From assembly GCA_001899205.1 (NCBI GenBank), contig MKVL01000005.1, positions 245,335 through 309,334 of the forward strand: a DNA stretch of 64,000 nucleotides, in the 5' to 3' direction. Origin of the DNA: Mesorhizobium sp. 65-26 (GTDB lineage: Bacteria; Pseudomonadota; Alphaproteobacteria; Rhizobiales; Rhizobiaceae). A model generated the notes under the pieces. The model searched no databases. It was not told the origin of the DNA and saw nothing but the letters and a program-made list of their open reading frames with translations. This document shows, piece by piece, positions 8,445-17,379 of the stretch (positions are counted from its first letter, which is position 1; every line of letters begins with the position of its first letter). A program made the position numbers and the translations under genes.

Positions 8445-9320
8445 TTAAAAAACGACTATGTCGAAGAACCCATGGGCCGGCAACGGAACCCCGCCCAACT
8501 CAACTATCGGTCTTACCGTCAATTGTTCATCGCTCAGTACCGCGAATGAAGAATAGTGTGATGCAAGTTGGCCGCAGAACTCCGTCGTCTTCGCTTGCCC
8601 GTACTTCGCCGCGTTGAACTCCAGGACAAGAGGAACCGAGGCGTCCAGCATTCGTGGCATGCCACCGACGCAATCGATCTCGCTCCCCTCCGCATCGATC
8701 CACACCAGCCCGACATCCCCCGCGCCGAGGGCTTCGTGCGCCAGGACATCATCCAGCCTGACGACCGGCACGTCGACCGAGTGAAGCAAATCTCGCCGCT
8801 CCAGCGAATGCCCGCCGTGATTTATCTCGTCAAGGTAGAGTCTCGCCGTCCCACCGCTGGTGCCGGCTGCAGCCTCCTGGACCGCGACGCGACCGGTCAT
8901 GCCGTTCAACGCGACATTGGCACGCAGGAGAGCAACATTCCGAGGCGCGGGCTCGATCGCAATCACGCGCGTGAACAGGCCGGAACGAAGGGCGTAGACA
9001 GTGTGAGTGCCGATATTCGCGCCGACGTCGAGGAACGCAAGCTGTCCATGAAGGCGATCGTTACGCCGCAGCAACTCGATGGCTCGGTCAAACTCTCTTC
9101 GACCGTAGGAGCCCGAGGTCATGATAGAGCCCCCGATATATATGTCGGTGGCGTCCACGATGAGGGCGTGATCACCGCACCCTGTTGCGACCCAGCTCTG
9201 TCCGCCTCTCAGGTGTCGGGCGAGCGGCAATGCGAGTTGTATCGCCCGGGAAAGCGAGTGACGCGCCGCGACCCGGCGCAGCGAGCGCACAAGGCGCCGC
9301 GGATAGGAAAAGCGTGTCAC
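8445..9320 (-). CDS. FkbM family SAM-dependent methyltransferase
   Basis: 291 residues. The SAM-binding motif I is FLDVGANIGTHT at residues 96-107, followed by AIEPAPRNVALLRANV (motif II) and an acidic IDAEGSEIDCVGGMP segment typical of FkbM methyltransferases. These methylate sugars, polyketides or other small molecules. The start is GTG 9320 with AAGGA 6 nt upstream. It stands alone, without glycosyltransferases or polyketide genes nearby, and separates two catabolic blocks. A recent insertion or a moonlighting role is possible; the substrate is unknown. Confidence 0.88.
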   Translation of the reverse strand: MTRFSYPRRLVRSLRRVAARHSLSRAIQLALPLARHLRGGQSWVATGCGDHALIVDATDIYIGGSIMTSGSYGRREFDRAIELLRRNDRLHGQLAFLDVGANIGTHTVYALRSGLFTRVIAIEPAPRNVALLRANVALNGMTGRVAVQEAAAGTSGGTARLYLDEINHGGHSLERRDLLHSVDVPVVRLDDVLAHEALGAGDVGLVWIDAEGSEIDCVGGMPRMLDASVPLVLEFNAAKYGQAKTTEFCGQLASHYSSFAVLSDEQLTVRPIVELGGVPLPAHGFFDIVVF

Positions 9321-9462
9321 CAGGGATCCTTGTCGCTCGACCCAAGAAACGCGCTTCTTTCAATCACGAATTTCGACGCTGAGCCATAACGATCTCTGAC
9401 CCCGCGCGATGCGACCCGCATGGCGATCCATGCGGGCCTTGCCGTTTCGAGAGACGTTCGAA

Positions 9463-10644
9463 CTATGCCAGCTGCGGCAGGTTCTTCTCGCCGAGCAGCA
9501 GGCCGCCGGCGGCCTCCAGCGCCCGGCGCTGGTGGCTGATGTGGACCAGCAAGGTGTCGAGGTCGCGGCGGCGCCGCTCGAACGGACTGCGCGCATAGAT
9601 GGTCGATGCGCCCAGAAGCTCGATCGCCATGGTGCAGGCCTTCTTGATCTGGTGGCCGGCATTGACCGACGACAGCTCGGCCTCGGACTGCTCCTCCGGC
9701 GTCAGCATGGCACCGGAGAACAGACGGTCGCTGAGACGCGTGGCGACGGCGATGGAGAAGTCCCGCGCGGCGCGGTAGTTCATCTCCGCCTCGGCGTAGT
9801 TGATGCGCATGTAGCGATCGTTCGGCGAACGCTTGCGCAGCTCCTTGTTGACGTCGTCGAGGATACGGCGGCCGAGGCCGAGGATGACGCCCTGCAGCGA
9901 GATCGCGATCAGGCTGGCGTAGCGGGCGAGCGGCGGCAGATGCTCGGCCTCGCCTTCGAAATATTTGAAGACGTATTTGTCCGGCACCACCACGTCCTCG
10001 ACCTCGTAGTCGGTGCTGCCGGAGCCGCGCAGCCCGAGCGTGTACCAGGTGTCGAGCAGTGTCACCTTGTCCGGTGGCAGGTAGGCGACGCGGAACTCCG
10101 GCTTGCCGTCCGCGTCGCGCAGCAGCTCGCCATTTTCATGCAGGTGAATGCCGCAGACGATCCGGTCGGCGCTGTGGATGCCGGAGCCGAACGGCCAGCG
10201 GCCCTTCTTGATGTGCCAGCCGCCATCCACCCGGTCGGCCCGCTGCGGCGGGTAGTAGCCGCCGGCGGTGGCGAAATCCATCGACGTGTAGAGCTCACGC
10301 GCGACGGGCTCGGGAAACTGGGCGGCGTAGAAGCCGGTGTCGGACAGGATCTGCACGTTCCAGGCGACGGAGGCGTCGTGATAGGACAGTGCCTCGACGG
10401 CGCGGATCTGATCCTCGAAGCGCATTTCGGGGCCGCCCCAGGCGGCCGGCCAGGCGATGCGGAAGGCTCCCGCCTGCCGCAGCGCGTCCAGCACTTTCGG
10501 CGTCAGGTGCCGGCGACTGTCGATCTCGCCCGCCTCCTCCTCGATGAGGGGGCCGAGCGCCTTGAGCTTCTCGATGATTTCCTGCGGTGACATATGGGCT
10601 TCACTGGTGGTTTCGGTTTTCACGGTCTTGAGATGTGCCGTCAC
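9463..10644 (-). CDS. Second flavin monooxygenase of the acyl-CoA dehydrogenase fold
   Basis: 393 residues. Helical N-terminal domain, then GRWPFGSGIHSADRIVCG, TWYTLGLRGSGSTDYEVEDVVVP and a C-terminal helical domain ending RRALEAAGGLLLGEKNLPQLA. As with the gene at 5661 the pattern is that of HpaH-C2/HsaA-type hydroxylases or DszC-type oxygenases. The start is GTG 10644 with GAGG 7 nt upstream; ATG 10593 is an alternative without a good ribosome site. It lies 52 nt downstream of the DapB-like gene on the same strand, so the two are probably an operon. The electron-donating flavin reductase is not in the window. Confidence 0.82.
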   Translation of the reverse strand: MTAHLKTVKTETTSEAHMSPQEIIEKLKALGPLIEEEAGEIDSRRHLTPKVLDALRQAGAFRIAWPAAWGGPEMRFEDQIRAVEALSYHDASVAWNVQILSDTGFYAAQFPEPVARELYTSMDFATAGGYYPPQRADRVDGGWHIKKGRWPFGSGIHSADRIVCGIHLHENGELLRDADGKPEFRVAYLPPDKVTLLDTWYTLGLRGSGSTDYEVEDVVVPDKYVFKYFEGEAEHLPPLARYASLIAISLQGVILGLGRRILDDVNKELRKRSPNDRYMRINYAEAEMNYRAARDFSIAVATRLSDRLFSGAMLTPEEQSEAELSSVNAGHQIKKACTMAIELLGASTIYARSPFERRRRDLDTLLVHISHQRRALEAAGGLLLGEKNLPQLA

Positions 10645-10696
10645 GGGTGAACCTCGGGTTCGGTTGCGTATGCACGGGCGCCTGTCGGCGCGCCGG

Positions 10697-11704
10697 TCAG
10701 TTGCGGCGGGCGAGCGCCGGCTGGTAGCGCGGTGCGCGAAGCTGATCGACGGAGAGGAAGCCTGGCTCGGCGTCCATCACGTCGCGGACACGGTTGACGA
10801 GCGAAGCGCAGGTGATCACGTCGCCGTGGAAATTGTCGGTGCGCATGTTCATGCCCGGCAGGCCCTCGACGACCCACTCGTTGAAAGCGCCCTCGCCCTC
10901 CGGCAGGAAGCGCATGATGAATTGCCCTTCGGCGACGACGCCGCCCTGCAGCTCGAACACAACCCGTTCCATCATGCCGCAGGTCGTCCCCTTGCGGATC
11001 GTGCGGCCGAGCCTGGCGACCGGCATGTCGGCTTCGGCAAGCACCGGTTCGTTGGTGACCTTGGTCGACAGGACGGCGAGCCCCAGCGCCCGGCAGAGCG
11101 GGCGCAGGGCCACCTCGAATATGCCGCGGTGATCCGACACGGCTCCATGGCCCTGGGCGTGGAATTCGTCGGCGGTCAGCCCCATCTGGCCGGCGTGCTG
11201 CCCGGCCGATCCGAAGGCGGACAGGTCGCATATGTTGCGGCCGATGATGCGGTCGAGACGCTGCACGGAGGCCAGGAAGGACAGCGGCTGGGCGAACCAG
11301 AACGTATCCTGCACGCCGACGCTGGCGAGCGTCCTGCCATTGGCACGGAAGATGGCGTCGAGCTCGCGCGCCCTGGCGGTCTCGCTGTCGATGTAGAAGG
11401 GCTCGAACGCGTCCTCGGCGATGGTGAGGACATCGAGGCCGGCCCTTGCTGCCTTCGCCGCCGGCTCGAACAGGTCGGCCAGGCGCGAGCAATGGGTCAT
11501 CAGCGCGATGTCGGCGCCGAACGGCTCGAAGGGCTCGTCCGGCCGGCAGATGCGCACGCCCTGCAATTCCGGCGCGGAGAAATCCTTGCCCTCGGTGGTG
11601 CGTACATAGGCCGCCACCACATCGACGCCCTTCTCGCGCAGGTATTTCGTGGTCATCCTGCCCATGGTGCCCAGTCCATAGACGATTGCCCTGATGGGTC
11701 TCAT
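10697..11704 (-). CDS. DapB-like / 2,4-diaminopentanoate dehydrogenase-like NAD(P)-binding protein
   Basis: 335 residues with an N-terminal Rossmann motif GLGTMG at residues 10-15. The C-terminal domain is of the dihydrodipicolinate-reductase / amine-dehydrogenase-like type (HAGQMGLTADEFH and the long substrate domain). The true lysine-biosynthesis DapB is shorter (about 270) and has its own HxxxK motif, which I do not see, so a catabolic oxidoreductase acting on an amine or imine is more likely. First gene of a two-gene minus-strand operon with the flavin monooxygenase. It diverges from the LuxR gene at 12007. Substrate unknown. Confidence 0.68.
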   Translation of the reverse strand: MRPIRAIVYGLGTMGRMTTKYLREKGVDVVAAYVRTTEGKDFSAPELQGVRICRPDEPFEPFGADIALMTHCSRLADLFEPAAKAARAGLDVLTIAEDAFEPFYIDSETARARELDAIFRANGRTLASVGVQDTFWFAQPLSFLASVQRLDRIIGRNICDLSAFGSAGQHAGQMGLTADEFHAQGHGAVSDHRGIFEVALRPLCRALGLAVLSTKVTNEPVLAEADMPVARLGRTIRKGTTCGMMERVVFELQGGVVAEGQFIMRFLPEGEGAFNEWVVEGLPGMNMRTDNFHGDVITCASLVNRVRDVMDAEPGFLSVDQLRAPRYQPALARRN

Positions 11705-12006
11705 CCGTCGCTCCCCGTGATCGGCCGCAGGCTGCGCGGCTCAAGCTCGATCGAGGATCACCCGCCGGGAGCGGCGGGGATATACCCCTCTAAGGTGAAG
11801 TCGACGGCGACAGGCTGGCCCGCCGCACGGTCTCGATACCGCTGCAATCCAAAGGGTTGCGGTCGTCCTTTTGCCGGCCAATCAGGATTTGACACAGAAA
11901 GGGGTTGGCATAGAGTCGAGCCGGAATATCGCGTCTTGCGGCGTCGATTTGCCGTCAATCTCGCCGGAAAAAGGCCGCGGGATAGAGGTTCGGAAAAGAA
12001 AAACGG
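11705..12006. other. Divergent intergenic region of 302 bp
   Basis: Separates the DapB-like gene (leftward) from the LuxR gene (rightward). Apart from the sigma70-like promoter at 11889-11916, I see no conserved gene or RNA here. Confidence 0.5.
11889..11916 (+). promoter_or_regulatory. Candidate sigma70 promoter for the LuxR gene at 12007
   Basis: A perfect -35 TTGACA (11889-11894) is followed by a 16-bp spacer and TAGAGT (11911-11916), which matches four of six -10 positions. It would leave a leader of about 85 nt. Confidence 0.4.
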
Positions 12007-12918
12007 GTGTCGAACACACGAAACCAGGAACCGCTCCCTGTCCTCGCCGAGGATTTCCGCGGGGATGTTTTTGCCACGCAGCGACGGTTGCGGACCCGGC
12101 TTCTTGACCGAGGCGCTATCCGCTACGGCCACGCACGCGATCTGGCCGCCCATATGCTTCTTCATCTCGACGACCTGCCGGGCTGCTGGTCCATCGCCAC
12201 CAACTGGCTGCGGGCCGAGCTTCGATGCCAGCGCGTCGACACCGGGTTCGGGATGCGCGAGGCGAAGGACTATTTCCCCGGCTTCGCGGAAGCCAAGGAT
12301 GCGAATTACGACGTTCCCTCTTTCGGTTGCGGCAGGGCGGTCGACAACCGCGACATCGCGATGCAGGCCATGTGGCTGGATCCCCGCCCGCTGATCTTTG
12401 CCGACATCAAGCAGGACAACCGCATCAAGATGCGCCTGAGGCAAAGGCTTTCCGGAGCCCGGACGAAATCGAAGTTCGCCTGGGCGCTTCGGACCGGACG
12501 CGGTACCTATGGCCTGATCTGCGCCGACTGGACCGAGCACCTGGTCCCTTGGGAATCCGGCCTCTACGACTGCTTCGAGCAGACGGTGGCCGATGTGCTG
12601 AGCCCGATTATCGCCGTCGCCAAACAGATTGCCGACCAAGACCCCTCGGGTCGGAACATGCAGAGGCGCGACGGCTATCCCTTGACGCCAACTCAGGGCC
12701 TTTCCAGCGAAGGCTCACCGGCGAGGCTGACGGATTCGGAGATTGCTGTCGCCAGGCTGGTCGCGAAGGGCCTCAGCTACAAGGAGATCGCCAGAATTCG
12801 CGGCAGGTCGCTTTCCACAATCGACCATCAGCTCAGGAGCATCCGGGAGAAGACCGGGGTTTCAAGCACATCCGCTCTGGTCAGCCTGCTTGCGAGAGCA
12901 GACTTCCCCTCGGCCTGA
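12007..12918 (+). CDS. LuxR-type helix-turn-helix regulator
   Basis: 303 residues. The C-terminal LuxR/GerE domain occupies about residues 240-298 (LTDSEIAVARLVAKGLSYKE, then STIDHQLRSIREKTGV). The N-terminal two thirds show no recognisable sensor signature and resemble other orphan LuxR proteins of rhizobia. GTG 12007 is the first start in a frame without a strong ribosome site, so the true start may lie further in. It is divergent from the DapB-like/monooxygenase operon and upstream of the MetX-like/ABC/DHA-kinase unit; it could regulate either. Confidence 0.8.
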   Translation: MSNTRNQEPLPVLAEDFRGDVFATQRRLRTRLLDRGAIRYGHARDLAAHMLLHLDDLPGCWSIATNWLRAELRCQRVDTGFGMREAKDYFPGFAEAKDANYDVPSFGCGRAVDNRDIAMQAMWLDPRPLIFADIKQDNRIKMRLRQRLSGARTKSKFAWALRTGRGTYGLICADWTEHLVPWESGLYDCFEQTVADVLSPIIAVAKQIADQDPSGRNMQRRDGYPLTPTQGLSSEGSPARLTDSEIAVARLVAKGLSYKEIARIRGRSLSTIDHQLRSIREKTGVSSTSALVSLLARADFPSA

Positions 12919-13123
12919 ACAATGGCGGGCGCTGCGGCCGCGACTGCCGCATCCGCAAGCCCGGAGGCGAACGTCATCCCTCAGCGAAAACAAGCATCTC
13001 CGGATATCCAGGCCGGCCAGGATGCGCTTTCCCGCCTTCTGCCGGCATAGCGAATCTTCGCGATAGATGACCCCGCGCGGTCCCGAGTAGCCTTGAATGG
13101 CATGAGGATCATCGTGCAAGGCC

Positions 13124-13145
13124 GAACCACCTCGATGCGTGGTTC
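13124..13145. promoter_or_regulatory. Inverted repeat ahead of the MetX-like operon
   Basis: GAACCAC (13124-13130) and GTGGTTC (13139-13145) form a perfect 7-bp inverted repeat around 8 bp. It lies 17 bp before a tiny ORF coupled to the hydrolase gene and could be an operator or a leader hairpin. Confidence 0.4.
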
Positions 13146-13162
13146 CGCCGAGGGGAGTCGAG

Positions 13163-13243
13163 ATGATGATGATGGCCTGCTGGCTCGCGCCCGGCGTGAA
13201 TGCCGGACTGACAGCCGCCTTTGAAGCGAGGGCGGCCCGGTGA
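13163..13243 (+). CDS. Putative 26-residue leader peptide coupled to the MetX-like gene
   Basis: Four consecutive ATG codons (13163-13174) open a 26-codon frame with GGGGAG about 5 nt upstream. Its TGA (13241-13243) overlaps the GTG start of the next gene in a GTGA junction. That arrangement is typical of translational coupling. The peptide begins MMMMACWLAPGV and has no known domain. It could be a leader controlling entry to the downstream operon, or simply a re-initiation device for a gene whose own GTG lacks a strong ribosome site. No homology was checked. Confidence 0.45.
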   Translation: MMMMACWLAPGVNAGLTAAFEARAAR

Positions 13244-14289
13244 TCGAGAATCCGTTCTATGGCGTCGAGACACAGGGCGACTTCAAGCTCTACGATCTCG
13301 GCAACCTCGTTCTCGAAAGCGGCGAAACGCTGCGTGGCGCAAGGCTGGCCTACCGCACGTTCGGCAAGCTGAACCCGGACAAGTCCAATGCCATACTGGT
13401 GACCACCTGGTTCTCGGGAACCGGCAAGGTGATGCAGGATGTGTATGTCGGTTCGGGTCACGCGCTCGATCCGGACCGCTACTTCATCATCATCGTGGAT
13501 CAGCTCGGCAGCGGGGTATCGTCTTCGCCACAGAACACGCCCGCGCCCCAGGCGATGGCGAAATTCCCCAAGCTCGGCATAGGCGACGACGTCCGCGCGC
13601 AGCATAGGATGCTGACGGACCTCTTCGGGATCGAGCGGCTGGCCCTCGTGGTGGGCGGCTCGATGGGCGGGCAGCAGGTCTATGAATGGGCGGTCGCGTA
13701 TCCGCGAATGCTCGAACGAGCGGCGCCGATCGCCGCGACGGCCCGCATTTCGATGCACCAGCAGATCTTCGTCGAAACGCTGAAGGAGGCGATCACCTCC
13801 GATCCGCGCTGGAATGGCGGCTGGTACGCCTCGGGTCTGGTCGTGCGCGAAGGCATGGACCGGATGGCCAGGATCGTGGCGACGCTCGGCTGGTCCACGC
13901 GGTTCTACCAGGAGGAACGGTGGCGCAGCGTGGTCGGCATGTCGTCGCTGGATGATTTCATCAACGGCGTGATGAAGGCCTATTTCGAGCCGATGGACCC
14001 CAATGTGCTGCTGTGTGAAATGCACAAATGGCAGCGGGCCGACGTGTCGCGCCATGCTGGCGGCGACCTAGCGCAAGCGCTGGGACGCATCGAAGCCCGG
14101 ACAATGGTGATGCCCATCAGCCACGACGGCTTCTTCCCGCCGCATGAGTGCGAGGCGGATAGCCGACTTATCCCGGGCGCATTGTTTCGGGTGATCGAGT
14201 CGCCCGAGGGTCACATGGGTCTCAACGGGTTCGAGCCCGGATACATGGAACAGGTGGATCGCCACCTCGGCGAACTGTTAGCCGCCTAA
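13240..14289 (+). CDS. Alpha/beta hydrolase, homoserine O-acetyltransferase (MetX)-like
   Basis: 349 residues with a complete putative triad: Ser141 in the elbow GGSMGGQQ, Asp296 in SHDGFFPP and His325 in EGHMGLNG. The N-terminus (FGKLNPDKSNAILVTTWFSG) follows the MetX fold. Canonical MetX proteins carry a GPTDP-type substrate loop and a longer lid; here the corresponding segment differs, so a general esterase, thioesterase or acyltransferase is as likely as methionine synthesis. The start is GTG 13240, overlapping the tiny upstream frame. Genomic context (importer and DHA kinase behind it) favours a catabolic hydrolase over biosynthesis. Confidence 0.75.
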   Translation: MIENPFYGVETQGDFKLYDLGNLVLESGETLRGARLAYRTFGKLNPDKSNAILVTTWFSGTGKVMQDVYVGSGHALDPDRYFIIIVDQLGSGVSSSPQNTPAPQAMAKFPKLGIGDDVRAQHRMLTDLFGIERLALVVGGSMGGQQVYEWAVAYPRMLERAAPIAATARISMHQQIFVETLKEAITSDPRWNGGWYASGLVVREGMDRMARIVATLGWSTRFYQEERWRSVVGMSSLDDFINGVMKAYFEPMDPNVLLCEMHKWQRADVSRHAGGDLAQALGRIEARTMVMPISHDGFFPPHECEADSRLIPGALFRVIESPEGHMGLNGFEPGYMEQVDRHLGELLAA

Positions 14290-14381
14290 CCAATAACTGA
14301 GCCGATGACGACCCCGAGGCGCCGCCGCCTCGGGGAACGGACGGGCATGTCCTGACCACCGCGCCGGAGGACGCGAGCAAG

Positions 14382-15188
14382 ATGCAACAGACCATGGGCA
14401 AGGCGCTGAACGTCCGGGGCGCCACCAAGACCTACCGGACGCAATCGGGCGAAGTCCACGCGCTGAAGGACGTCGACCTGACCGTCCGGCAGGGCGAATT
14501 CATCGCTGTGGTCGGCCCCTCGGGCTGCGGCAAGACCACGCTGCTGTGGTCGATCGCCGGGCTGCACAGGCTGACCTCGGGCGCCATCGCGCTTGGCGAG
14601 GAATGGATCACCGGTCCGCATCCCAGCATCGGGATGATGTTTCAGGAGGCCAATCTCCTGCCCTGGCGGACGGTCCGCAAGAACATCGATCTCCCCTTCG
14701 AGATCCGGGGGCATCGCCCTGAAGAGGCGCGGATCCAAACGCTCCTCCAAAGGGTGGGGCTGGACGGTTTCGGCGACAAGATGCCCCGCGAGCTGTCGGG
14801 CGGCATGCAGCAGCGGGCGTCCATCGTGCGCGCCCTGGCCAGCGATCCATCGGTCCTTCTGATGGACGAGCCCTTCGGCGCGCTCGACGCCTTCACCCGC
14901 GACGAGATGAACAAGCTGGTCGAGGAAATCTGGCTGGAGGCTCGCAAGACGGTGATCCTGATCACCCACTCCATCGCCGAGGCAGTGTTCCTGGCCGACA
15001 AGGTCTACATCATGAGCGCGCGCCCGGGCCGGATCGCGCGGGTGGTCGACATTCCCTTTCCGAGGCCGAGATCGCTCGACCTGATGGAAACGCGCGAGTT
15101 CTTCGACCTCGTCAACAGGATCAAGCACGACATCCAGCACCAGCCGGCGGCGTTGCCCGCCATGGCGAGATCGGGAGCGACGTCATGA
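14382..15188 (+). CDS. ABC transporter ATP-binding protein (SsuB/TauB/NitD type)
   Basis: 268 residues. Walker A GPSGCGKT at 45-52, signature LSGGMQQR near 142 and Walker B LLMDEPFGALD near 160 are all intact, so ATPase activity is expected. The family powers uptake of sulfonates, taurine, nitrate, thiamine precursors and similar organic anions. The ATG start sits 10 nt after GGAGG. Its stop overlaps the permease start in an ATGA junction, and the binding protein follows, making a complete importer on the inner membrane. Confidence 0.93.
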   Translation: MQQTMGKALNVRGATKTYRTQSGEVHALKDVDLTVRQGEFIAVVGPSGCGKTTLLWSIAGLHRLTSGAIALGEEWITGPHPSIGMMFQEANLLPWRTVRKNIDLPFEIRGHRPEEARIQTLLQRVGLDGFGDKMPRELSGGMQQRASIVRALASDPSVLLMDEPFGALDAFTRDEMNKLVEEIWLEARKTVILITHSIAEAVFLADKVYIMSARPGRIARVVDIPFPRPRSLDLMETREFFDLVNRIKHDIQHQPAALPAMARSGATS

Positions 15189-16000
15189 GCGAGACAAGCC
15201 AGGCCGGCGCCAGGATCATGGGCGCAACGGGGATTGCCAGCGGGCTCGGTGACCAGGGCGCCAGGGAAACGGCGGCTATCGTCGCGGTGGCTTTGCTCGT
15301 CATCGGCGGAGCAGAACTGCTTCTACGCCTGTTCCAGGTGCCGCAATACATCCTGCCCGCGCCGTCGGCCATCGCCGGCGTTTTCGTCTCGCACGAAATC
15401 CCGACCATCCTGCAGCACTACGCCTACACGCTGGTCGAACTCCTGGCCGGCTATGCCATCGGCGCGTCGATCGGACTGGCCCTGGCGGCCGTCATCACGC
15501 AATTCCCCTTCGTGGAGAAGGTGATCACGCCCTACATACTCCTGCTGGTGACGACGCCGATGCTGGCGCTGGTGCCGCTTCTGATCCTGAATTTCGGCTT
15601 CGGATTCACGCCGAGGATCATCGCGGTCGCTCTGGCTTCCGGCCCGATGGTGATGATCAACGCGGCCACGGGCTTCAGGCGCGTCGACACGATGAAGATC
15701 GCGCTCGCGCGGTCCTGCGGGGCGTCGACCCTGCAGATCTTCACCAAGATCCGCATTCCGATGGCCATGCCGATGGTGATCGTCGGCCTGATGATCGGGG
15801 CGATCTTCGGCATGATCACCGCGGTCGGCGCGGAGATGTCCGGCGGCGGGTTCGGCCTGGGCAGCCGCCTGACGACCTATTCCTCGACCCTGCGGATGCC
15901 GGAGTTCTTCGCCTGCATCGTGATCCTCGCCGTCACCGGCATCACGATCTACGCCTTCTTCTTTTGGCTCGGAAAGAGACTGGCCGGCTGGGAAAGCTGA
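15185..16000 (+). CDS. ABC transporter permease (SsuC/TauC type)
   Basis: 271 residues with about six hydrophobic helices. The BPD-transporter coupling region lies in the second half (KIALARSCGASTLQIFTKIRIPMAMP), which contacts the ATPase. Starts within the ATPase gene's stop (4-bp overlap), so translation is coupled. It would form the homodimeric channel for the substrate captured by the protein encoded at 16074. Confidence 0.92.
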   Translation: MSETSQAGARIMGATGIASGLGDQGARETAAIVAVALLVIGGAELLLRLFQVPQYILPAPSAIAGVFVSHEIPTILQHYAYTLVELLAGYAIGASIGLALAAVITQFPFVEKVITPYILLLVTTPMLALVPLLILNFGFGFTPRIIAVALASGPMVMINAATGFRRVDTMKIALARSCGASTLQIFTKIRIPMAMPMVIVGLMIGAIFGMITAVGAEMSGGGFGLGSRLTTYSSTLRMPEFFACIVILAVTGITIYAFFFWLGKRLAGWES

Positions 16001-16073
16001 CCGGAAGCGGGCGAAGCGCCGCGTTCGGCCCGGAACATAAACCAGCGGCTCAACGGAGATGGGAGGAGACCCT

Positions 16074-17228
16074 ATGGTTCACCAAATGATGACACGTCGC
16101 CGCCTGCTGCAAGTCAGCGCCACCGGGCTGGTGACAGCCACTGTCCTGGGCGGCCTGCCGGGCACGGCACGGGCCAAGCCCTACAATTCGCCCTTCACCT
16201 GGATTTCGCCGCGTGGCACGATCGAGGTGATGGACGACTACCCCTACTGGGTCGCCAAGGAGATGGGCTATTTCGGCGACCTCGGCGTGGAAACGGACAT
16301 GGAGCCCGGCCCCTCGGACGGTACCGCGGTGGTGAAGTTCCTGGCGGTGCAGCAGGCCGATATCGGCTTTCCCTCGCCCGGCGTCCTTTCCTTCGCGGTG
16401 AACGCGGGGATGGATCTCGTCTCGGTCTTCGGCAGCGGCTTCCTCGATCTTTTCAACATCGCCTTCCGCAAGGGCGAAGGGGTCAAGAACCTGAAGCAGC
16501 TGGAGGGCAAGACCGTGCTTCTGGGATCGGCCGCCTGGCAGTCGATCTGCGATCCGATGTTCGCTGCCGTCGGCGTCGATCCGAGGAAGATCACCTATGT
16601 CGAGGCCGGCTGGCCGACCTGGACGACGGCGCTTGCCGGCGGCCAGGGCAATGCCTGCCTCGCCTGGGAAGGCCTGCGCGCCGACCTCGGCGCAAAGGGT
16701 CTCGATTTCGACTACTGGCTGGGCATGCGCGGATCGCCGCTGCCGTCAAACTCGCTGGTGGTGCGGCGGGCCGACCTGGCCGATCCCGACCGGCTCGCAT
16801 TCCTGAAGAAGTATCTCAGGGGCTGGGCCATGGGCAGCGAGTTCGCCGACCGCAACCCACGCGCCGCCGCCAACATCGTGTTCAAGGCCCTGCCGACCAC
16901 CAAGGCCAATTACGGCCCCCGCGCTGGCACGGAAAGCCTGATGCAGATCCATCGCACCTTCAAGGGCGACATGGCCACGCGTGCCGGCTGGGGCGAGCAC
17001 AACATCCCGGCCTGGGACAATTTCTTCAAGATTCTCAGGACCATCGGCCAGTCCAGCATCGACATCGACACCGCCCGCTACGTCACCAACGAATTCATCG
17101 CCGGGGCGAATGATTTCGACAAGGCGAAAGTCCATGCCGATGCGGACGCCTATGCGTTGCCCCCGGACCTCGCGGCTGTCGATATGGCCGACGTGGAGGC
17201 GAAGTTCTACAAGAACGCAATCAACTGA
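16074..17228 (+). CDS. ABC transporter substrate-binding protein (SsuA/THI5-like), Tat-type signal
   Basis: 384 residues. The N-terminus has a twin-arginine-like signal (TRRRLLQV followed by a hydrophobic stretch and cleavage near GTARAKP), pointing to periplasmic export in folded form. The mature part follows the NMT1/THI5-SsuA fold with DYPYWVAKEMGYF and VQQADIGFPSPGVL. ATG 16074 is chosen because GGGAGGAG lies just ahead; ATG 16059 contains that ribosome site. Family ligands include sulfonates, thiamine pyrimidines and aromatic acids. The downstream DHA kinase hints at a C3-yielding substrate, which is speculative. Confidence 0.9.
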   Translation: MVHQMMTRRRLLQVSATGLVTATVLGGLPGTARAKPYNSPFTWISPRGTIEVMDDYPYWVAKEMGYFGDLGVETDMEPGPSDGTAVVKFLAVQQADIGFPSPGVLSFAVNAGMDLVSVFGSGFLDLFNIAFRKGEGVKNLKQLEGKTVLLGSAAWQSICDPMFAAVGVDPRKITYVEAGWPTWTTALAGGQGNACLAWEGLRADLGAKGLDFDYWLGMRGSPLPSNSLVVRRADLADPDRLAFLKKYLRGWAMGSEFADRNPRAAANIVFKALPTTKANYGPRAGTESLMQIHRTFKGDMATRAGWGEHNIPAWDNFFKILRTIGQSSIDIDTARYVTNEFIAGANDFDKAKVHADADAYALPPDLAAVDMADVEAKFYKNAIN

Positions 17229-17379
17229 GGAGCGCGCGGCGCGCAACTCAGGGCACGGCACAGGCCCGGCCACCAAGAGGCCGAGTGCATCCATTGCGGT
17301 CACATCACATCGCCGGGCACCCTCTCGTGCCCGGCGACACATTGCGATCGGACCCATGCCCCAGACGGAGACGACCAGA

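Noticed and set aside
10457-12394. Rightward 645-codon open frame
   Set aside because: Antisense to the monooxygenase start and DapB-like gene and overlapping the LuxR gene in another frame; composition is not protein-like.
13240-14289. True MetX for methionine synthesis
   Set aside because: Triad and fold match, but the surrounding importer and DHA kinase, the lack of metW, and differing substrate-loop text argue against a firm metX call.
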